Assembly: GCF_000507145.1 (NCBI RefSeq)
Contig: NZ_AYTO01000039.1
Span: forward strand, 1 to 64,000
Length of the DNA: 64,000 bases
Source of the DNA: Bacillus tequilensis KCTC 13622
GTDB taxonomy: Bacteria > Bacillota > Bacilli > Bacillales > Bacillaceae
Direction: 5' to 3'
The notes under the pieces were generated by a model that worked only from the letters and a program-made list of their open reading frames with translations, was not told the origin of the DNA and made no database searches. The position numbers and the translations under genes are program-made. Positions 43,249 through 53,963 of this stretch are shown here, piece by piece (positions within the stretch are counted from its first letter, which is position 1; every line of letters starts with the position of its first letter).

Positions 43249-44106
43249 TCAAATCATAAAGACAATATATACTCCTGACACAGGATCTTTCACCCGGAAG
43301 CTTTTTTCCGTTTCTTCGATTGAATATCCGGCACGTTTGACTCGGTCTGCCACTTGATCGAGTTCCTCTTGGTGAGGCAGGACAACCGTGTAATAGTCTA
43401 GTCCGCTGGCATTTGTCGGTTTAGGCGGCGCGTTTCTTCCCGCCCAAATGTTTAAGCCGATATGATGGTGGTAGCCTCCGGCTGAAACGAAAAGAGCGGA
43501 CATGCCCGCATAGTTTCCGACAATGTCAAAGCCCAGCACATCTGTATAAAACGCTTTTGCTTCACTCAAATCACTGACATGGAGATGGATGTGTCCGATA
43601 ATGGTATCGTTCGGAAGCGCTGCTTTCCGCTCATCTCCGGCCTCTTCAAGAAGACCCTCAATGTCAACAGCAGTTGTCGTCATCACATAGTTTCCTTCAG
43701 GATCACGCTGCCACGTGCTGCGGGGGCGGTCAGCGTACATTTCAATGCCGTTTCCATCAGGATCAGACAGATAGAGTGCTTCACTCACAGCATGATCCCC
43801 ATGCCCAATCGCAATGCCGTGTTCAATCAGGCGGGCGAGCGTAATGCCAAGCTCCTTCCTGTTCGGAAGAAGAATCGCAAAGTGATAAAGACCCGTCACA
43901 GACCGTTCAGGCAAGACGACGGCGCTTGGATTTTCTTCAAGAATAAGCAGTGCGCGTTTCCCATCAGCCGTTAATTCAGCTTGGCGATCCGTCTTTTTTA
44001 AGACTTTGAAGCCGATGGCGTTACAGTAGAAACGAAGGGAACGCTCCAAATTGCGGATTGTGAGTTTGACATAGCCAATATTGGTATCCTCATGAATGCT
44101 GATCAT
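43249..44106 (-). CDS. catE: CatE, catechol-2,3-dioxygenase
   Basis: A 285-residue extradiol dioxygenase made of two VOC (glyoxalase-fold) domains, about 9-125 and 162-285. It opens catechol with Fe(II) and protects the cell from catechols and quinones. The iron ligands are probably the His of GHIHLHVSD in the second domain, a His of YHHHIGLN and the C-terminal Glu in the IEETEKS area (assignment by position only). It follows catD in one operon controlled by the CatR-type operators upstream. Confidence 0.93.
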   Translation of the reverse strand: MISIHEDTNIGYVKLTIRNLERSLRFYCNAIGFKVLKKTDRQAELTADGKRALLILEENPSAVVLPERSVTGLYHFAILLPNRKELGITLARLIEHGIAIGHGDHAVSEALYLSDPDGNGIEMYADRPRSTWQRDPEGNYVMTTTAVDIEGLLEEAGDERKAALPNDTIIGHIHLHVSDLSEAKAFYTDVLGFDIVGNYAGMSALFVSAGGYHHHIGLNIWAGRNAPPKPTNASGLDYYTVVLPHQEELDQVADRVKRAGYSIEETEKSFRVKDPVSGVYIVFMI

Positions 44107-44123
44107 GCTGTATGCCTCTTTTC

Positions 44124-44528
44124 TTATACTGATACGTTTTCGCTCTTTTTCGCCTTAAACACCAATGAGTCCAGGGCCAGGAATCGGCTTCCTGAAAGGG
44201 CCAGATGGATTGATGTCAAAAGCAGAAGGTAATCAAATTCTGCATTGCCCATGAAAGGCGCTTTCAGCTTGACTGTAATGATGGCTCCGATCAGCGTGAG
44301 GGCAAACAGAACACCCACAATACGAGTAGCCAAACCGAAGAAAACAAGCACTCCGCCAACGAGTTCAATCGCTGCGATAACATACGCCATAAAGCTTGGA
44401 AGGCCTATGCTGCCGAAAAATTGGATTGTGCCCTCCATCCCTTGAAACTTTGATAAACCGTGAACGAAAAAGATAATACCTGTAATAACTCTTAAAAGTA
44501 ATGTGCCAACTTCAAATGATTTATTCAT
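44124..44528 (-). CDS. catD: CatD, DoxX-family membrane protein
   Basis: A 134-residue protein with four membrane segments (about 5-25, 45-65, 68-88, 98-118), DoxX family. It is co-transcribed with catE and takes part in catechol/quinone resistance; the chemical role is unclear. AAGGAGGATAAC precedes ATG 44528. The two TTAC-N5-GTAA dyads sit on its promoter. Confidence 0.92.
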   Translation of the reverse strand: MNKSFEVGTLLLRVITGIIFFVHGLSKFQGMEGTIQFFGSIGLPSFMAYVIAAIELVGGVLVFFGLATRIVGVLFALTLIGAIITVKLKAPFMGNAEFDYLLLLTSIHLALSGSRFLALDSLVFKAKKSENVSV

Positions 44529-44554
44529 GTTATCCTCCTTGATAAATGTTATCA

Positions 44555-44604
44555 CTTACTTAATGTAAGCTAGTATATATACATAACTTGTTTACGTCAA
44601 GTAA
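44555..44604 (-). promoter_or_regulatory. catDE promoter with two CatR-type operators
   Basis: On the minus strand TTGACG (44595-44600), 17 bases, TATACT (44572-44577). Two TTAC-N5-GTAA dyads: 44556-44568 near the start point (extended to CTTAC...GTAAG, 44555-44569) and 44592-44604 on the -35. Confidence 0.88.
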
Positions 44605-44652
44605 TTTCATTACATTTTACGAAAATGAAATAAAAGTACTATAAACCTGTAA

Positions 44653-44684
44653 CAAAAAAAGACCTCTGTGCAGGACAAAGGTCT
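44653..44684 (-). terminator. yfiC terminator
   Basis: AGACCT (44660-44665) pairs with AGGTCT (44679-44684), extended by partial pairing inside; seven Ts on the minus strand. The yfiC stop codon lies in the stem. Confidence 0.82.
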
Positions 44685-46497
44685 ATTTCTTAAATTGGCT
44701 TTCATATAAGTCACTGTAAAATCCTTTTTGCCGGATCAGCTCATCATGGCTGCCTTTTTCAATCATTTCGCCGTTTTTCAGCACTACAATCTGGTCCGCT
44801 CTTTGAATGGTGTTCAGCCTGTGGGCGATGATGACGCTTGTTCTTCCCTTCATTAAACGGGCGAGCGCCTCTTGAATGTTGACTTCTGTGACGGTATCAA
44901 TGTTGCTTGTCGCTTCATCCAGAATGAGAAGAACCGGATCGGCAAGCACCGCCCTGGCTATGGAAATCAATTGTTTCTGTCCTTGGCTGATGCCTGATCC
45001 GTTTTGCGTCAGCACTGTGTCATATCCTTTTGGCAGCCTTTCGATAAAGCTGTGGGCGTTCGCTGTTTTTGCAGCGGCTTCGACTTCCTGATCAGAAGCA
45101 TCAAGCCTGCCATAGCGGATATTTTCCTTGATCGTTCCCTGAAACAAGAACGAATCTTGAAGGACAAACCCCATGTTTTTCCTCAGGCTTGCTCTAGTGA
45201 GCGTTTTAATATCCGTTCCGTCAATCAAAATCGTTCCCTCATCAGGCTCGTAAAAACGGGCGAGAAGATTTGTGACGGTTGTTTTTCCCGCTCCCGTCGG
45301 CCCGACAAACGCGATAGACTGCCCGGCAGGCACGGTAAACTGTAAATGCTTCAGTGTCTGCTGCCCTTCATCGTAACCGAAGGACACATCGCGGAATTCA
45401 ATGCTGCCTGTTTGGATCGGCTGATGCATGGCGTCTTTCTCATCCTCGCGCTCTTCTTTTTCATCAAGCACGTCAAACACCCGTTCAGCGCCGGCAATGG
45501 CGGACAGCATCGTATTAAACTGGTTCGCCAGATCGTTTAAAGGGCGTGTAAATTGTCTTGAATACTCTGCAAAGACGACGATGGAGCCGATCGAGAGCCA
45601 GCCTTTCAGCGCGAACAGACCTCCGATTGCGGCAATCAAGGTAAAGCTTAAGTTATTCAAAGAGTTCATGACTTTCGGGATAAACCCCGAAATCGTCTGA
45701 GCCCAGAAGCCCGACGTCTTGAGCGCAGCATTTTTTTCGAGAAATTCAGCTGTGATCTGCTTTTCACGCGAATAGGCTTTGATCACCTTTGCGCCGGAAA
45801 CAGATTCCTCAATATATCCATTCAGCTCGCCAAGGTTTTTCTGCTGTTCTTTAAACAGCTTCCCCGTCCGGTTGGTGATCCATTTCAGGCTTACTGCCAT
45901 CACCGGAATAATGGTCAGGGTAATCACTGTCAAGAGCGGGCTCATATACAGCATCACCGCAATCGTTCCGACAAAGGTGATGACGCTTGACAAAATTTGA
46001 ATGACCGACGTATTTAAGGTCGAGCTGACATTTTCGATGTCATTCGTCACCCGGCTCATCAGCTCGCCGTGCCGCTGTTTATCAAAAAACGGAATCGGCA
46101 GCTCATGCAGATGGGTGAACAATTCGCTTCTCATTCTGAAGACCGTGCCCTGCGAGATTGTTATCATCCAATAGTTTTGAAACCATAGCGACAGGGATTG
46201 AATGATATAGATAGCGAGCAGAAGAAGCAAAACAGGAATCAGTCCGCTGACCGTTTTCCCCACAATAAAATGGTCGATGGCCTTTCCGATCACGAAGGGG
46301 CCGAGGAGCCCGAATATCGCGCTGATGACAACCATCAGCATGACAAGGATCAGCAGTCCTTTTCGTTCAGCCAAGTAAGACCAGATTCGCTTCAGTGTGC
46401 CGGTTGTGTCCTTTGCTTTTGCCCTTTTTTTCGCGCCTTCTTGATTGTCAATAGGCAGCTTGGGATATTGGAAAGGCTTGCGGATGTCTTTTAGCAT
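44683..46497 (-). CDS. yfiC: YfiC, ABC exporter subunit with the consensus catalytic Glu
   Basis: A 604-residue fused exporter: an N-terminal tail of about 40 residues, six membrane segments (about 48-345) and an ATPase. Walker A is GPTGAGKTT and Walker [13 protein letters not shown] with the catalytic Glu, but the signature is ISQGQ instead of LSGGQ. This pattern is that of one half of a heterodimeric exporter with one degenerate ATP site; the partner is YfiB, which has the opposite defects. Its start overlaps the yfiB end by seven bases. Substrate unknown (multidrug or lipid). Confidence 0.93.
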   Translation of the reverse strand: MLKDIRKPFQYPKLPIDNQEGAKKRAKAKDTTGTLKRIWSYLAERKGLLILVMLMVVISAIFGLLGPFVIGKAIDHFIVGKTVSGLIPVLLLLLAIYIIQSLSLWFQNYWMITISQGTVFRMRSELFTHLHELPIPFFDKQRHGELMSRVTNDIENVSSTLNTSVIQILSSVITFVGTIAVMLYMSPLLTVITLTIIPVMAVSLKWITNRTGKLFKEQQKNLGELNGYIEESVSGAKVIKAYSREKQITAEFLEKNAALKTSGFWAQTISGFIPKVMNSLNNLSFTLIAAIGGLFALKGWLSIGSIVVFAEYSRQFTRPLNDLANQFNTMLSAIAGAERVFDVLDEKEEREDEKDAMHQPIQTGSIEFRDVSFGYDEGQQTLKHLQFTVPAGQSIAFVGPTGAGKTTVTNLLARFYEPDEGTILIDGTDIKTLTRASLRKNMGFVLQDSFLFQGTIKENIRYGRLDASDQEVEAAAKTANAHSFIERLPKGYDTVLTQNGSGISQGQKQLISIARAVLADPVLLILDEATSNIDTVTEVNIQEALARLMKGRTSVIIAHRLNTIQRADQIVVLKNGEMIEKGSHDELIRQKGFYSDLYESQFKK

Positions 46498-48212
46498 GAC
46501 TCGCCCCCCTCCCTTCCGAATTGCGACTCATAAATGCGCTTGTATAACTGTGATTCAGAAAGCAGCTCACTATGCGTGCCTTTTTCAATCAGTTCGCCAT
46601 CGTCAAGCAGCAAAATTTGATCAGCTTTCATCGCCGTGGTCATTTTTTGCGTAATGATCAACGTTGTGCACTCATACGTGCTGATTGCCTCAAGCAGCTT
46701 CGCCTCCGTTTGCAGGTCCAGCGCGCTTGTGCTGTCATCCAAAAGAAGGATGGCAGGCTTTCGAATCAGTGCCCTCGCAATGGAAATCCGCTGCTTCTGG
46801 CCGCCGGACAGGTTGACGCCTCGTTGCCCCAGCACAGTGTCATAGCCATTTGGAAGCTTCCTAATGGTTTCATGAATTTGCGCATGTTTGGCTGCTTCTA
46901 TTATTTCATCAAGTGAAGCATTTTCTTTGCCCCAAGCGATATTTTCTTTAATTGTGCCGGAAAACAGGAGCACTTCCTGCGGTACATACCCAATTTGCTT
47001 GCGAAGCCCTTCAGCCGGAAAATCATGAATCGGCTTTTCATCGATATAAATGCTTCCTGCATCAGGCTGATAAAGCCGCGGAATGAGCTGAAAGAGCGTG
47101 GACTTGCCTGATCCCGTCGCACCGAGAATCGCGATCGTTTCCCTTGGCTTGACGGAGAATGAGACATTCCGGAGTGTTTCTCTGTCCATTTCAGGATAGC
47201 TGAAGGAAACATGCTGAAACGCAATCCGGCCCGACAAACGGTCAGATATGACGCCTGCCTCCCGCTCATCGCCTTCCGTTTCAAGCACCTCGCCGATTCT
47301 ATCGCCGGATGCCTTCGCCCGGGTGAAAATCATAATCAAAAACGGAAACATTGAAAGCGCGCCTGTCATTCGTGTTGCGTAGTTAATAATCGCGACAACA
47401 TCACCGACCTGAGTGCTGCCGCTCGTGATACTGTAGGCCCCTGCCCACAAAATCAACAGGATGCAGAGGTTCATTAGCAGCATCAGCACAGGCATCGTAA
47501 ATTCCACAAGCTGAAAGGCTGAAACGGTTTTTTCCATCAGCCTCGTGTTCGCTTTGATAAATCGTTTGACCTCGTGGCTGCCGCGGAGCAGCGCTTTGAT
47601 CAGCTTGATCGCAGTTAAATTTTCCTGCATGACGGTATTCACCTGATCCAGCCGTTTCTGCACGGAGCGGAACAGCGCCCCGCCTTTCTTTAACACCCAA
47701 AGCAAAAACAAGATCAGGATCGGAATGGTCACAAGCAGAAAAAAGCCGAGCTTCACGTTAACAGCGAGCGACAGCACAATGCCGCCTGCAATCATTAACG
47801 GAGCCCGCAGCATAAACCGCAAACTCATAAAAATCATGTTTTGAACCTGTGTGACATCGTTTGTCAGCCTGGTGATATAAGAAGAGGACGAAAACTGTCC
47901 AAATGTAGAATAGGAGAAGGACTGGATTTTTTGGAAAAGGCCTTTTCTCGTATCATAAGAAAAACTTTGGCTGACATGTGCGGCATAAAAGGAATTCAGC
48001 ATTCCCGCCGCAAAGGATAATACCGTCAGTCCGATCATGACCGCGCCCCACGTCCATACATGCCGCAGATCCTGCTTCAAAATCCCATCGTCGATGATTT
48101 TTGCGATTAATAAAGGCTGCATCAGTTCAACCGCAAGCTCCGTCAACATGAGAATCAGCGCAATTCCCGCCAGCAATGAGTATGGTTTTAAAAACGATAA
48201 AGCCTTTTGCAT
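46491..48212 (-). CDS. yfiB: YfiB, ABC exporter subunit with degenerate Walker B
   Basis: A 573-residue fused exporter with six membrane segments (about 15-310) and an ATPase. Walker A is GATGSGKST and the signature LSGGQ is standard, but Walker B ends LLLDDSTSALD, with Asp where the catalytic Glu should be. Together with the altered signature in YfiC this yields one degenerate and one active ATP site, as in the heterodimeric BmrCD/LmrCD type exporters. GGGGG and AAGGAG both precede the ATG. Confidence 0.93.
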   Translation of the reverse strand: MQKALSFLKPYSLLAGIALILMLTELAVELMQPLLIAKIIDDGILKQDLRHVWTWGAVMIGLTVLSFAAGMLNSFYAAHVSQSFSYDTRKGLFQKIQSFSYSTFGQFSSSSYITRLTNDVTQVQNMIFMSLRFMLRAPLMIAGGIVLSLAVNVKLGFFLLVTIPILILFLLWVLKKGGALFRSVQKRLDQVNTVMQENLTAIKLIKALLRGSHEVKRFIKANTRLMEKTVSAFQLVEFTMPVLMLLMNLCILLILWAGAYSITSGSTQVGDVVAIINYATRMTGALSMFPFLIMIFTRAKASGDRIGEVLETEGDEREAGVISDRLSGRIAFQHVSFSYPEMDRETLRNVSFSVKPRETIAILGATGSGKSTLFQLIPRLYQPDAGSIYIDEKPIHDFPAEGLRKQIGYVPQEVLLFSGTIKENIAWGKENASLDEIIEAAKHAQIHETIRKLPNGYDTVLGQRGVNLSGGQKQRISIARALIRKPAILLLDDSTSALDLQTEAKLLEAISTYECTTLIITQKMTTAMKADQILLLDDGELIEKGTHSELLSESQLYKRIYESQFGREGGESC

Positions 48213-48290
48213 GTAAAAGCCCCCAAACTCCTTTTTACTCGATTATCTCTTTCTTTACTTTACTATGACGGTCTTTTTGACGGCAAACGA

Positions 48291-48312
48291 AAACCCTCCC
48301 AAAAAGGAGGGC
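48291..48312 (-). terminator. malP terminator
   Basis: CCCTCC (48294-48299) pairs with GGAGGG (48306-48311); on the minus strand TTTTCG follows. Confidence 0.78.
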
Positions 48313-48317
48313 TGGCT

Positions 48318-49901
48318 TTATTGATTCAATATTTTTTCGACACGCTCCCGCATCTGCGGAACGCTCAATCCGATAATCACTTGAAATGCTTTCCCGTTCC
48401 TGACAACGCCGTGTGCCCCAAGCGCGCGGAAGACGCTGTCGGGTTCAACCTTTGTTTCATCCTTGACGCTGACTCTGAGGCGGGTGGCGCAGTTTGTGAC
48501 TTCGGTGATGTTGTCTTTTCCGCCCAGCGCTTCAATATACAAAAAAGCGGTGTCATCTGCCGTTTCAGCTGAGGAGGCTGTTTCATCCTTGTTTTTTCTT
48601 TCTCTGTATTCCTTTTTCGAATAGAGCTTTGTTTCCTGCTGTTCATCCTTTTCCCGTCCCGGTGTTGCGATGTTGAATTTGAGGATTAAAAATCGGAAGA
48701 CGAAAAAATAAATAGCTGTAAAAGAAAGCCCGATTAAAATTTGATACACATACGTCATACCGTGGCTGCCGAAGAGCGGAATCCAGTTCAAGGTCATCAG
48801 CTCGATCAGACCGCCTCCCATATTACCAACGACACCGGCCATATACATGACCGTCGACATTGTGGCGGCAAGCACGGCGTGAACCGCAAATAAGAAAGGA
48901 GAAATAAATAAGAAAGTGAACTCAATCGGTTCTGTAATACCCGCGACAATCGCCGTCAGCGTGACAGGGATCAGCAGCCCTGCAACAAGTTTTTTCTTTT
49001 CCTTTCTAGCAGTGACATAAAACGCCAAAGCGATTCCCGGAATGCCGAAGATTTTCGAGTTGCCATGGAGCGCGAATCCGCCTTGCGGGAAGAGCTCCTT
49101 CAGCGGTTTGGCGCTTTGTGAATATTCGCCGAGATGCTGCGCCCAATACGTGACGATCCCGCCTTCCGCTACAGCGGGCCCATAAATAAACGGCGTGTAA
49201 ATAAAATGATGAAGACCCGTCGGGATCAAAATCCGTTCCAAAAACGTGTAAATCCAAACGCCCACCGCTCCGGAAGCGACCAGGAAGCTTTGAAGAGAAG
49301 CGATTCCCGATTGAACCATCGGCCAAATGTAAGACACGGCGAGAGCGATCGGGATCATAATGAAAAAGGAAATCATCACGATATACGTTGAGCCTTGAAA
49401 GATGCCGAGAAAATCAGGCAGTTTTTTATCAAAATAACGGTTATGCAAAAAGACGACAATCGAAGAAATGAAGATTGCTCCAATAATGTTGGTATCAAGT
49501 GTTTTAATGCCCGCGATCATCGTTAATCCGCTCGTTCCGCCAACCTCCTGGTTCATGTCGACGCCAAATGCGCCTCCCCATACCGTCAAGATTGAGCTGA
49601 CAAAGTAATTGAACGTCAAATATACAGTAAGCGCTTCCAAGCAAGCGCGCGCCTGAGCTTTCTTCGCCAAAGCAACCGGAATGCCGATGGCGAATAAGAG
49701 CGGCATTTGATTAAAAACTGTCCAGCCCCCCTGCTCAATGATATACCAGCACTGATACCAAAGCCCGTCGGGATCGGCGAGCGGGCCCATGAGGGTTTTA
49801 TTTTTAAAGAGCGTGCTGACACCGACGATAATGCCGGCGAACGCGAACAATAGAACAGGCACAAACATAGCGCTGCCAAAGCGCTGAATTTTTTGCATCA
49901 T
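48318..49901 (-). CDS. malP: MalP (GlvC), maltose-specific PTS EIICB
   Basis: A 527-residue phosphotransferase permease that imports maltose as maltose-6-phosphate. The EIIC domain (about 1-420, some ten membrane segments) is joined through a charged linker (425-450) to an EIIB domain (455-527) with the phosphorylated Cys in EVTNCATRLRVSV. The start has two ATG codons in a row (49901 and 49898) after AGGGGG. Last gene of malA-malR-malP. Confidence 0.95.
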   Translation of the reverse strand: MMQKIQRFGSAMFVPVLLFAFAGIIVGVSTLFKNKTLMGPLADPDGLWYQCWYIIEQGGWTVFNQMPLLFAIGIPVALAKKAQARACLEALTVYLTFNYFVSSILTVWGGAFGVDMNQEVGGTSGLTMIAGIKTLDTNIIGAIFISSIVVFLHNRYFDKKLPDFLGIFQGSTYIVMISFFIMIPIALAVSYIWPMVQSGIASLQSFLVASGAVGVWIYTFLERILIPTGLHHFIYTPFIYGPAVAEGGIVTYWAQHLGEYSQSAKPLKELFPQGGFALHGNSKIFGIPGIALAFYVTARKEKKKLVAGLLIPVTLTAIVAGITEPIEFTFLFISPFLFAVHAVLAATMSTVMYMAGVVGNMGGGLIELMTLNWIPLFGSHGMTYVYQILIGLSFTAIYFFVFRFLILKFNIATPGREKDEQQETKLYSKKEYRERKNKDETASSAETADDTAFLYIEALGGKDNITEVTNCATRLRVSVKDETKVEPDSVFRALGAHGVVRNGKAFQVIIGLSVPQMRERVEKILNQ

Positions 49902-49915
49902 ACCAGAACCCCCTG

Positions 49916-50680
49916 CTACTCAATGTCATTTTTTTCTGCCTCTTTGTAATCAACATATGCGCGGAACAATGCTTCGCCAACGAGAAAAAACGGTGCAAAA
50001 GCGACAATTTCCGTTTTATCGCTTAATGTCACAGGTTTGCTTGTCGCATAAAGATTATGCGGAGTCAGCTGGGCAAGGACATTGTTTTTTAAATTCGTGA
50101 TGGAAATAAAGGGAATCCCCTTTGCAGAAAGCATTCTTGCCTGAGGAATCAGCTCCGGTGTTTCTCCGGAAAGAGAAATGATGATAAACAGATCGTTTCC
50201 TTTAAAATCATCGCGCATCAAATGAAACTCATTTGTGTCTTCAATCAAAATGAGATATCGATGGCGCGGAATAAACATTCTTTGCAGGTCGCGGGCGCAT
50301 ATTTTTTGCGCATTTCCCGATCCGTACACGAAAATGCGGTCGGCTTCATCAATCAGCCGGCACATGTCCGTCATGTCCTTTGTCCTTAGGAACTTCAAAT
50401 TTGCTTCCATATCATCAAGCAGCTTTTGAAAACTCATACTCTCGCCTTCTTCCGGCTGATCTTCCCACTTTAAAAAAACGCGAAATTCACTGTAGCCGCT
50501 GAAACCGAGCTTTTGGGCAAGCCGCAAAATCGAGGAACGCGATACGCTGCAAGCTTTGGCCAGCGCGTCGATTCCAAGGCGATAGCACGTGTGCTTATGA
50601 TTCAATATATATTTTAAAATATGAAAATCGTTGTCATTTAATTTGCTGTAGTGCTGATTAATCAGTTCTTCGAGCTGCAT
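49916..50680 (-). CDS. malR: MalR (GlvR), RpiR-family activator of the mal operon
   Basis: A 254-residue RpiR-family regulator. The helix-turn-helix (about 38-60) has ALAKACSVSRSSILRLAQKL; the SIS sugar-phosphate domain (about 105-240) contains VYGSGNAQKI and IIISLSGETPE. It activates the operon, probably on binding maltose-6-phosphate. ATG 50680 follows GGGGGG by about 7 bases. It lies 63 bases after malA and 14 bases before malP. Confidence 0.94.
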   Translation of the reverse strand: MQLEELINQHYSKLNDNDFHILKYILNHKHTCYRLGIDALAKACSVSRSSILRLAQKLGFSGYSEFRVFLKWEDQPEEGESMSFQKLLDDMEANLKFLRTKDMTDMCRLIDEADRIFVYGSGNAQKICARDLQRMFIPRHRYLILIEDTNEFHLMRDDFKGNDLFIIISLSGETPELIPQARMLSAKGIPFISITNLKNNVLAQLTPHNLYATSKPVTLSDKTEIVAFAPFFLVGEALFRAYVDYKEAEKNDIE

Positions 50681-50743
50681 ATCAGGTCCCCCCATTTTCT
50701 TTCTATTATATACAATTACAGATTCGAAAATGGGGGAATTTAG

Positions 50744-52429
<1,686 letters not shown>

Positions 52430-52744
52430 TTGGACTCATATAAAGTCATTGCGCTGGCAAACAAGTACAGTGCGGCCGCGGAACAGGTCAGAAGCTCTAA
52501 AATGCTGCTTGAATCCCGATTATCCGCATTGGGGGATGCTTGGCAGGGAAAAGCAAGAGATTCGTTCGACCAGGATTTTGAGGAAACAAAAGCCGCCTAC
52601 GATCAATTCGAACAGGAGCTGCTTGAAACTAGCCAAGAACTGAAGACAGCCGCCGTCAAAATAGAAGAACGAAAAGCTGAAATTGCGAGAATGGAAGAAC
52701 TGGAACGTAAATCCAGAGAGGAAAGACATAAACTCGGGAGGTGA
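52430..52744 (+). CDS. yfjA: YfjA, WXG100-like helical protein
   Basis: A 104-residue, all-helical protein. A WxG-type turn (LGDAWQGKARDSF, about 31-43) lies between two long helices, the first with SAAAEQVRSSKMLLESRL and the second a charged coiled coil to the C-terminus. Size and motif agree with the WXG100/ESAT-6-like partners of type VII secretion. The start is TTG 52430 behind AGGGGACAAAAG; the open frame upstream has no binding site. It is followed by yfjB after 5 bases. No secretion apparatus (yukE-type) genes are in the window. Confidence 0.85.
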   Translation: MDSYKVIALANKYSAAAEQVRSSKMLLESRLSALGDAWQGKARDSFDQDFEETKAAYDQFEQELLETSQELKTAAVKIEERKAEIARMEELERKSREERHKLGR

Positions 52745-52749
52745 ACGGA

Positions 52750-53952
52750 GTGTCAGGAAACATTGCAGTTGATCCGGATAAGCTCGAACAGCTGGCAAAT
52801 GATGTTGTCACTGAATTAACTGATATGGAAAACAAATATAAGGACCTGCATGCGGAGCTGGGACAGATGATTTTGCAATGCGATCCCCGCTACAGCAGCT
52901 GTTTCTCCGGAGTCGGCGATGCTTGGAGCTCAGGAAAAGCGCTCGTCACCAAGCTGAGTGACAATGAAATATTCATCAGAAAAACGGGCGATCAATTTGT
53001 GGAACAAGATGATATTTTGCGAAAGCTCTACAATGCCTACGACAAATACGGAACGATGACAAGCTTAACTGCCCTTATGCTGACGCAAGGAAAATACTAC
53101 GGATTAGGGCTGACGAAGTTTGAGAAACAGACAAGCGGATTACATAACGCCCGGCACTCAAAACTGCTATTGGATATTTCCAGAGCTGTTGACAGCTCAC
53201 GTTATCAAAAAGTAGCCAGAGTGCTTTTGAACCCTAAATACTTGTTTAAAAAGACAAACCGCCCATTTTCGGATTTGGTCCATAAAAAGTTTACGAAGTA
53301 CTTCCCTCAGGATACGGTGGATTTTTCAAACAGCGTCAGGAGCTACACAAAAGGAATTCTGAATGAAGCCGGCGTACGCTCAACCTTAAAAGATGTCGGA
53401 AAAACGGGATTGAAATTCGCAAAAGGAAATGCCATTACCGCCACACTGATTACTGGTGCGACCGAAACGTTCGGAGCAGGCTTGAAAATAGCTGAAAATT
53501 ACGCAAAATACGAAGACAAACCGGAAGTTCTCAAGCGTGAAAACGCCAAGGCCGTCGGAAATGCGGTGAATAATACGATTTTCATCGCAGGAGGAGCAAC
53601 GGCAGGCGCTGTCGTCGGCGGTGCCCTTGGAAGTGTGTTAGGCCCTGTTGGCACAGTTGTCGGTGGCACAATCGGCTCAGCCGTAGGAGGTTTGGTTGGA
53701 GAAAAAATCGCAAAATTCACCTCAGGATTTGCTGAAAAAGCAGCTGTAAAGCTGAAGGAGCCGATTCACGCTGTCGTTGACACTGCCAAGAAAGGACTGG
53801 AATCAGCAGGAAAAGTCGTCAAATCAGTAAATGATGGGATAGATGCGGCGAATCAAACCATACATAAAGGAATGGAAACAGCAAAGAAAACAGCGGATTC
53901 GCTCATACACGGCGCAACCCATTTCCTTAAAGGGAAATTTTCATTCGGATAG
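52750..53952 (+). CDS. yfjB: YfjB, putative type VII-secreted effector with glycine-zipper segment
   Basis: A 400-residue protein. Residues 1-95 are helical with a DAWSSGKAL turn, similar in style to the N-terminal domain of LXG proteins. The middle (about 100-270) is basic and of unknown fold. Residues about 279-325 are a Gly/Ala/Val-rich glycine zipper (GGATAGAVVGGALGSVLG and GGTIGSAVGGLVGEKI), a pattern of membrane-inserting helices. The C-terminus (330-400) is an amphipathic coiled helix. GTG 52750 follows GGGAGG by 8 bases. No enzymatic motif is seen. A secreted pore-former or a structural membrane protein are both possible. Confidence 0.8.
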   Translation: MSGNIAVDPDKLEQLANDVVTELTDMENKYKDLHAELGQMILQCDPRYSSCFSGVGDAWSSGKALVTKLSDNEIFIRKTGDQFVEQDDILRKLYNAYDKYGTMTSLTALMLTQGKYYGLGLTKFEKQTSGLHNARHSKLLLDISRAVDSSRYQKVARVLLNPKYLFKKTNRPFSDLVHKKFTKYFPQDTVDFSNSVRSYTKGILNEAGVRSTLKDVGKTGLKFAKGNAITATLITGATETFGAGLKIAENYAKYEDKPEVLKRENAKAVGNAVNNTIFIAGGATAGAVVGGALGSVLGPVGTVVGGTIGSAVGGLVGEKIAKFTSGFAEKAAVKLKEPIHAVVDTAKKGLESAGKVVKSVNDGIDAANQTIHKGMETAKKTADSLIHGATHFLKGKFSFG

Positions 53953-53963
53953 GAGAATAATCA

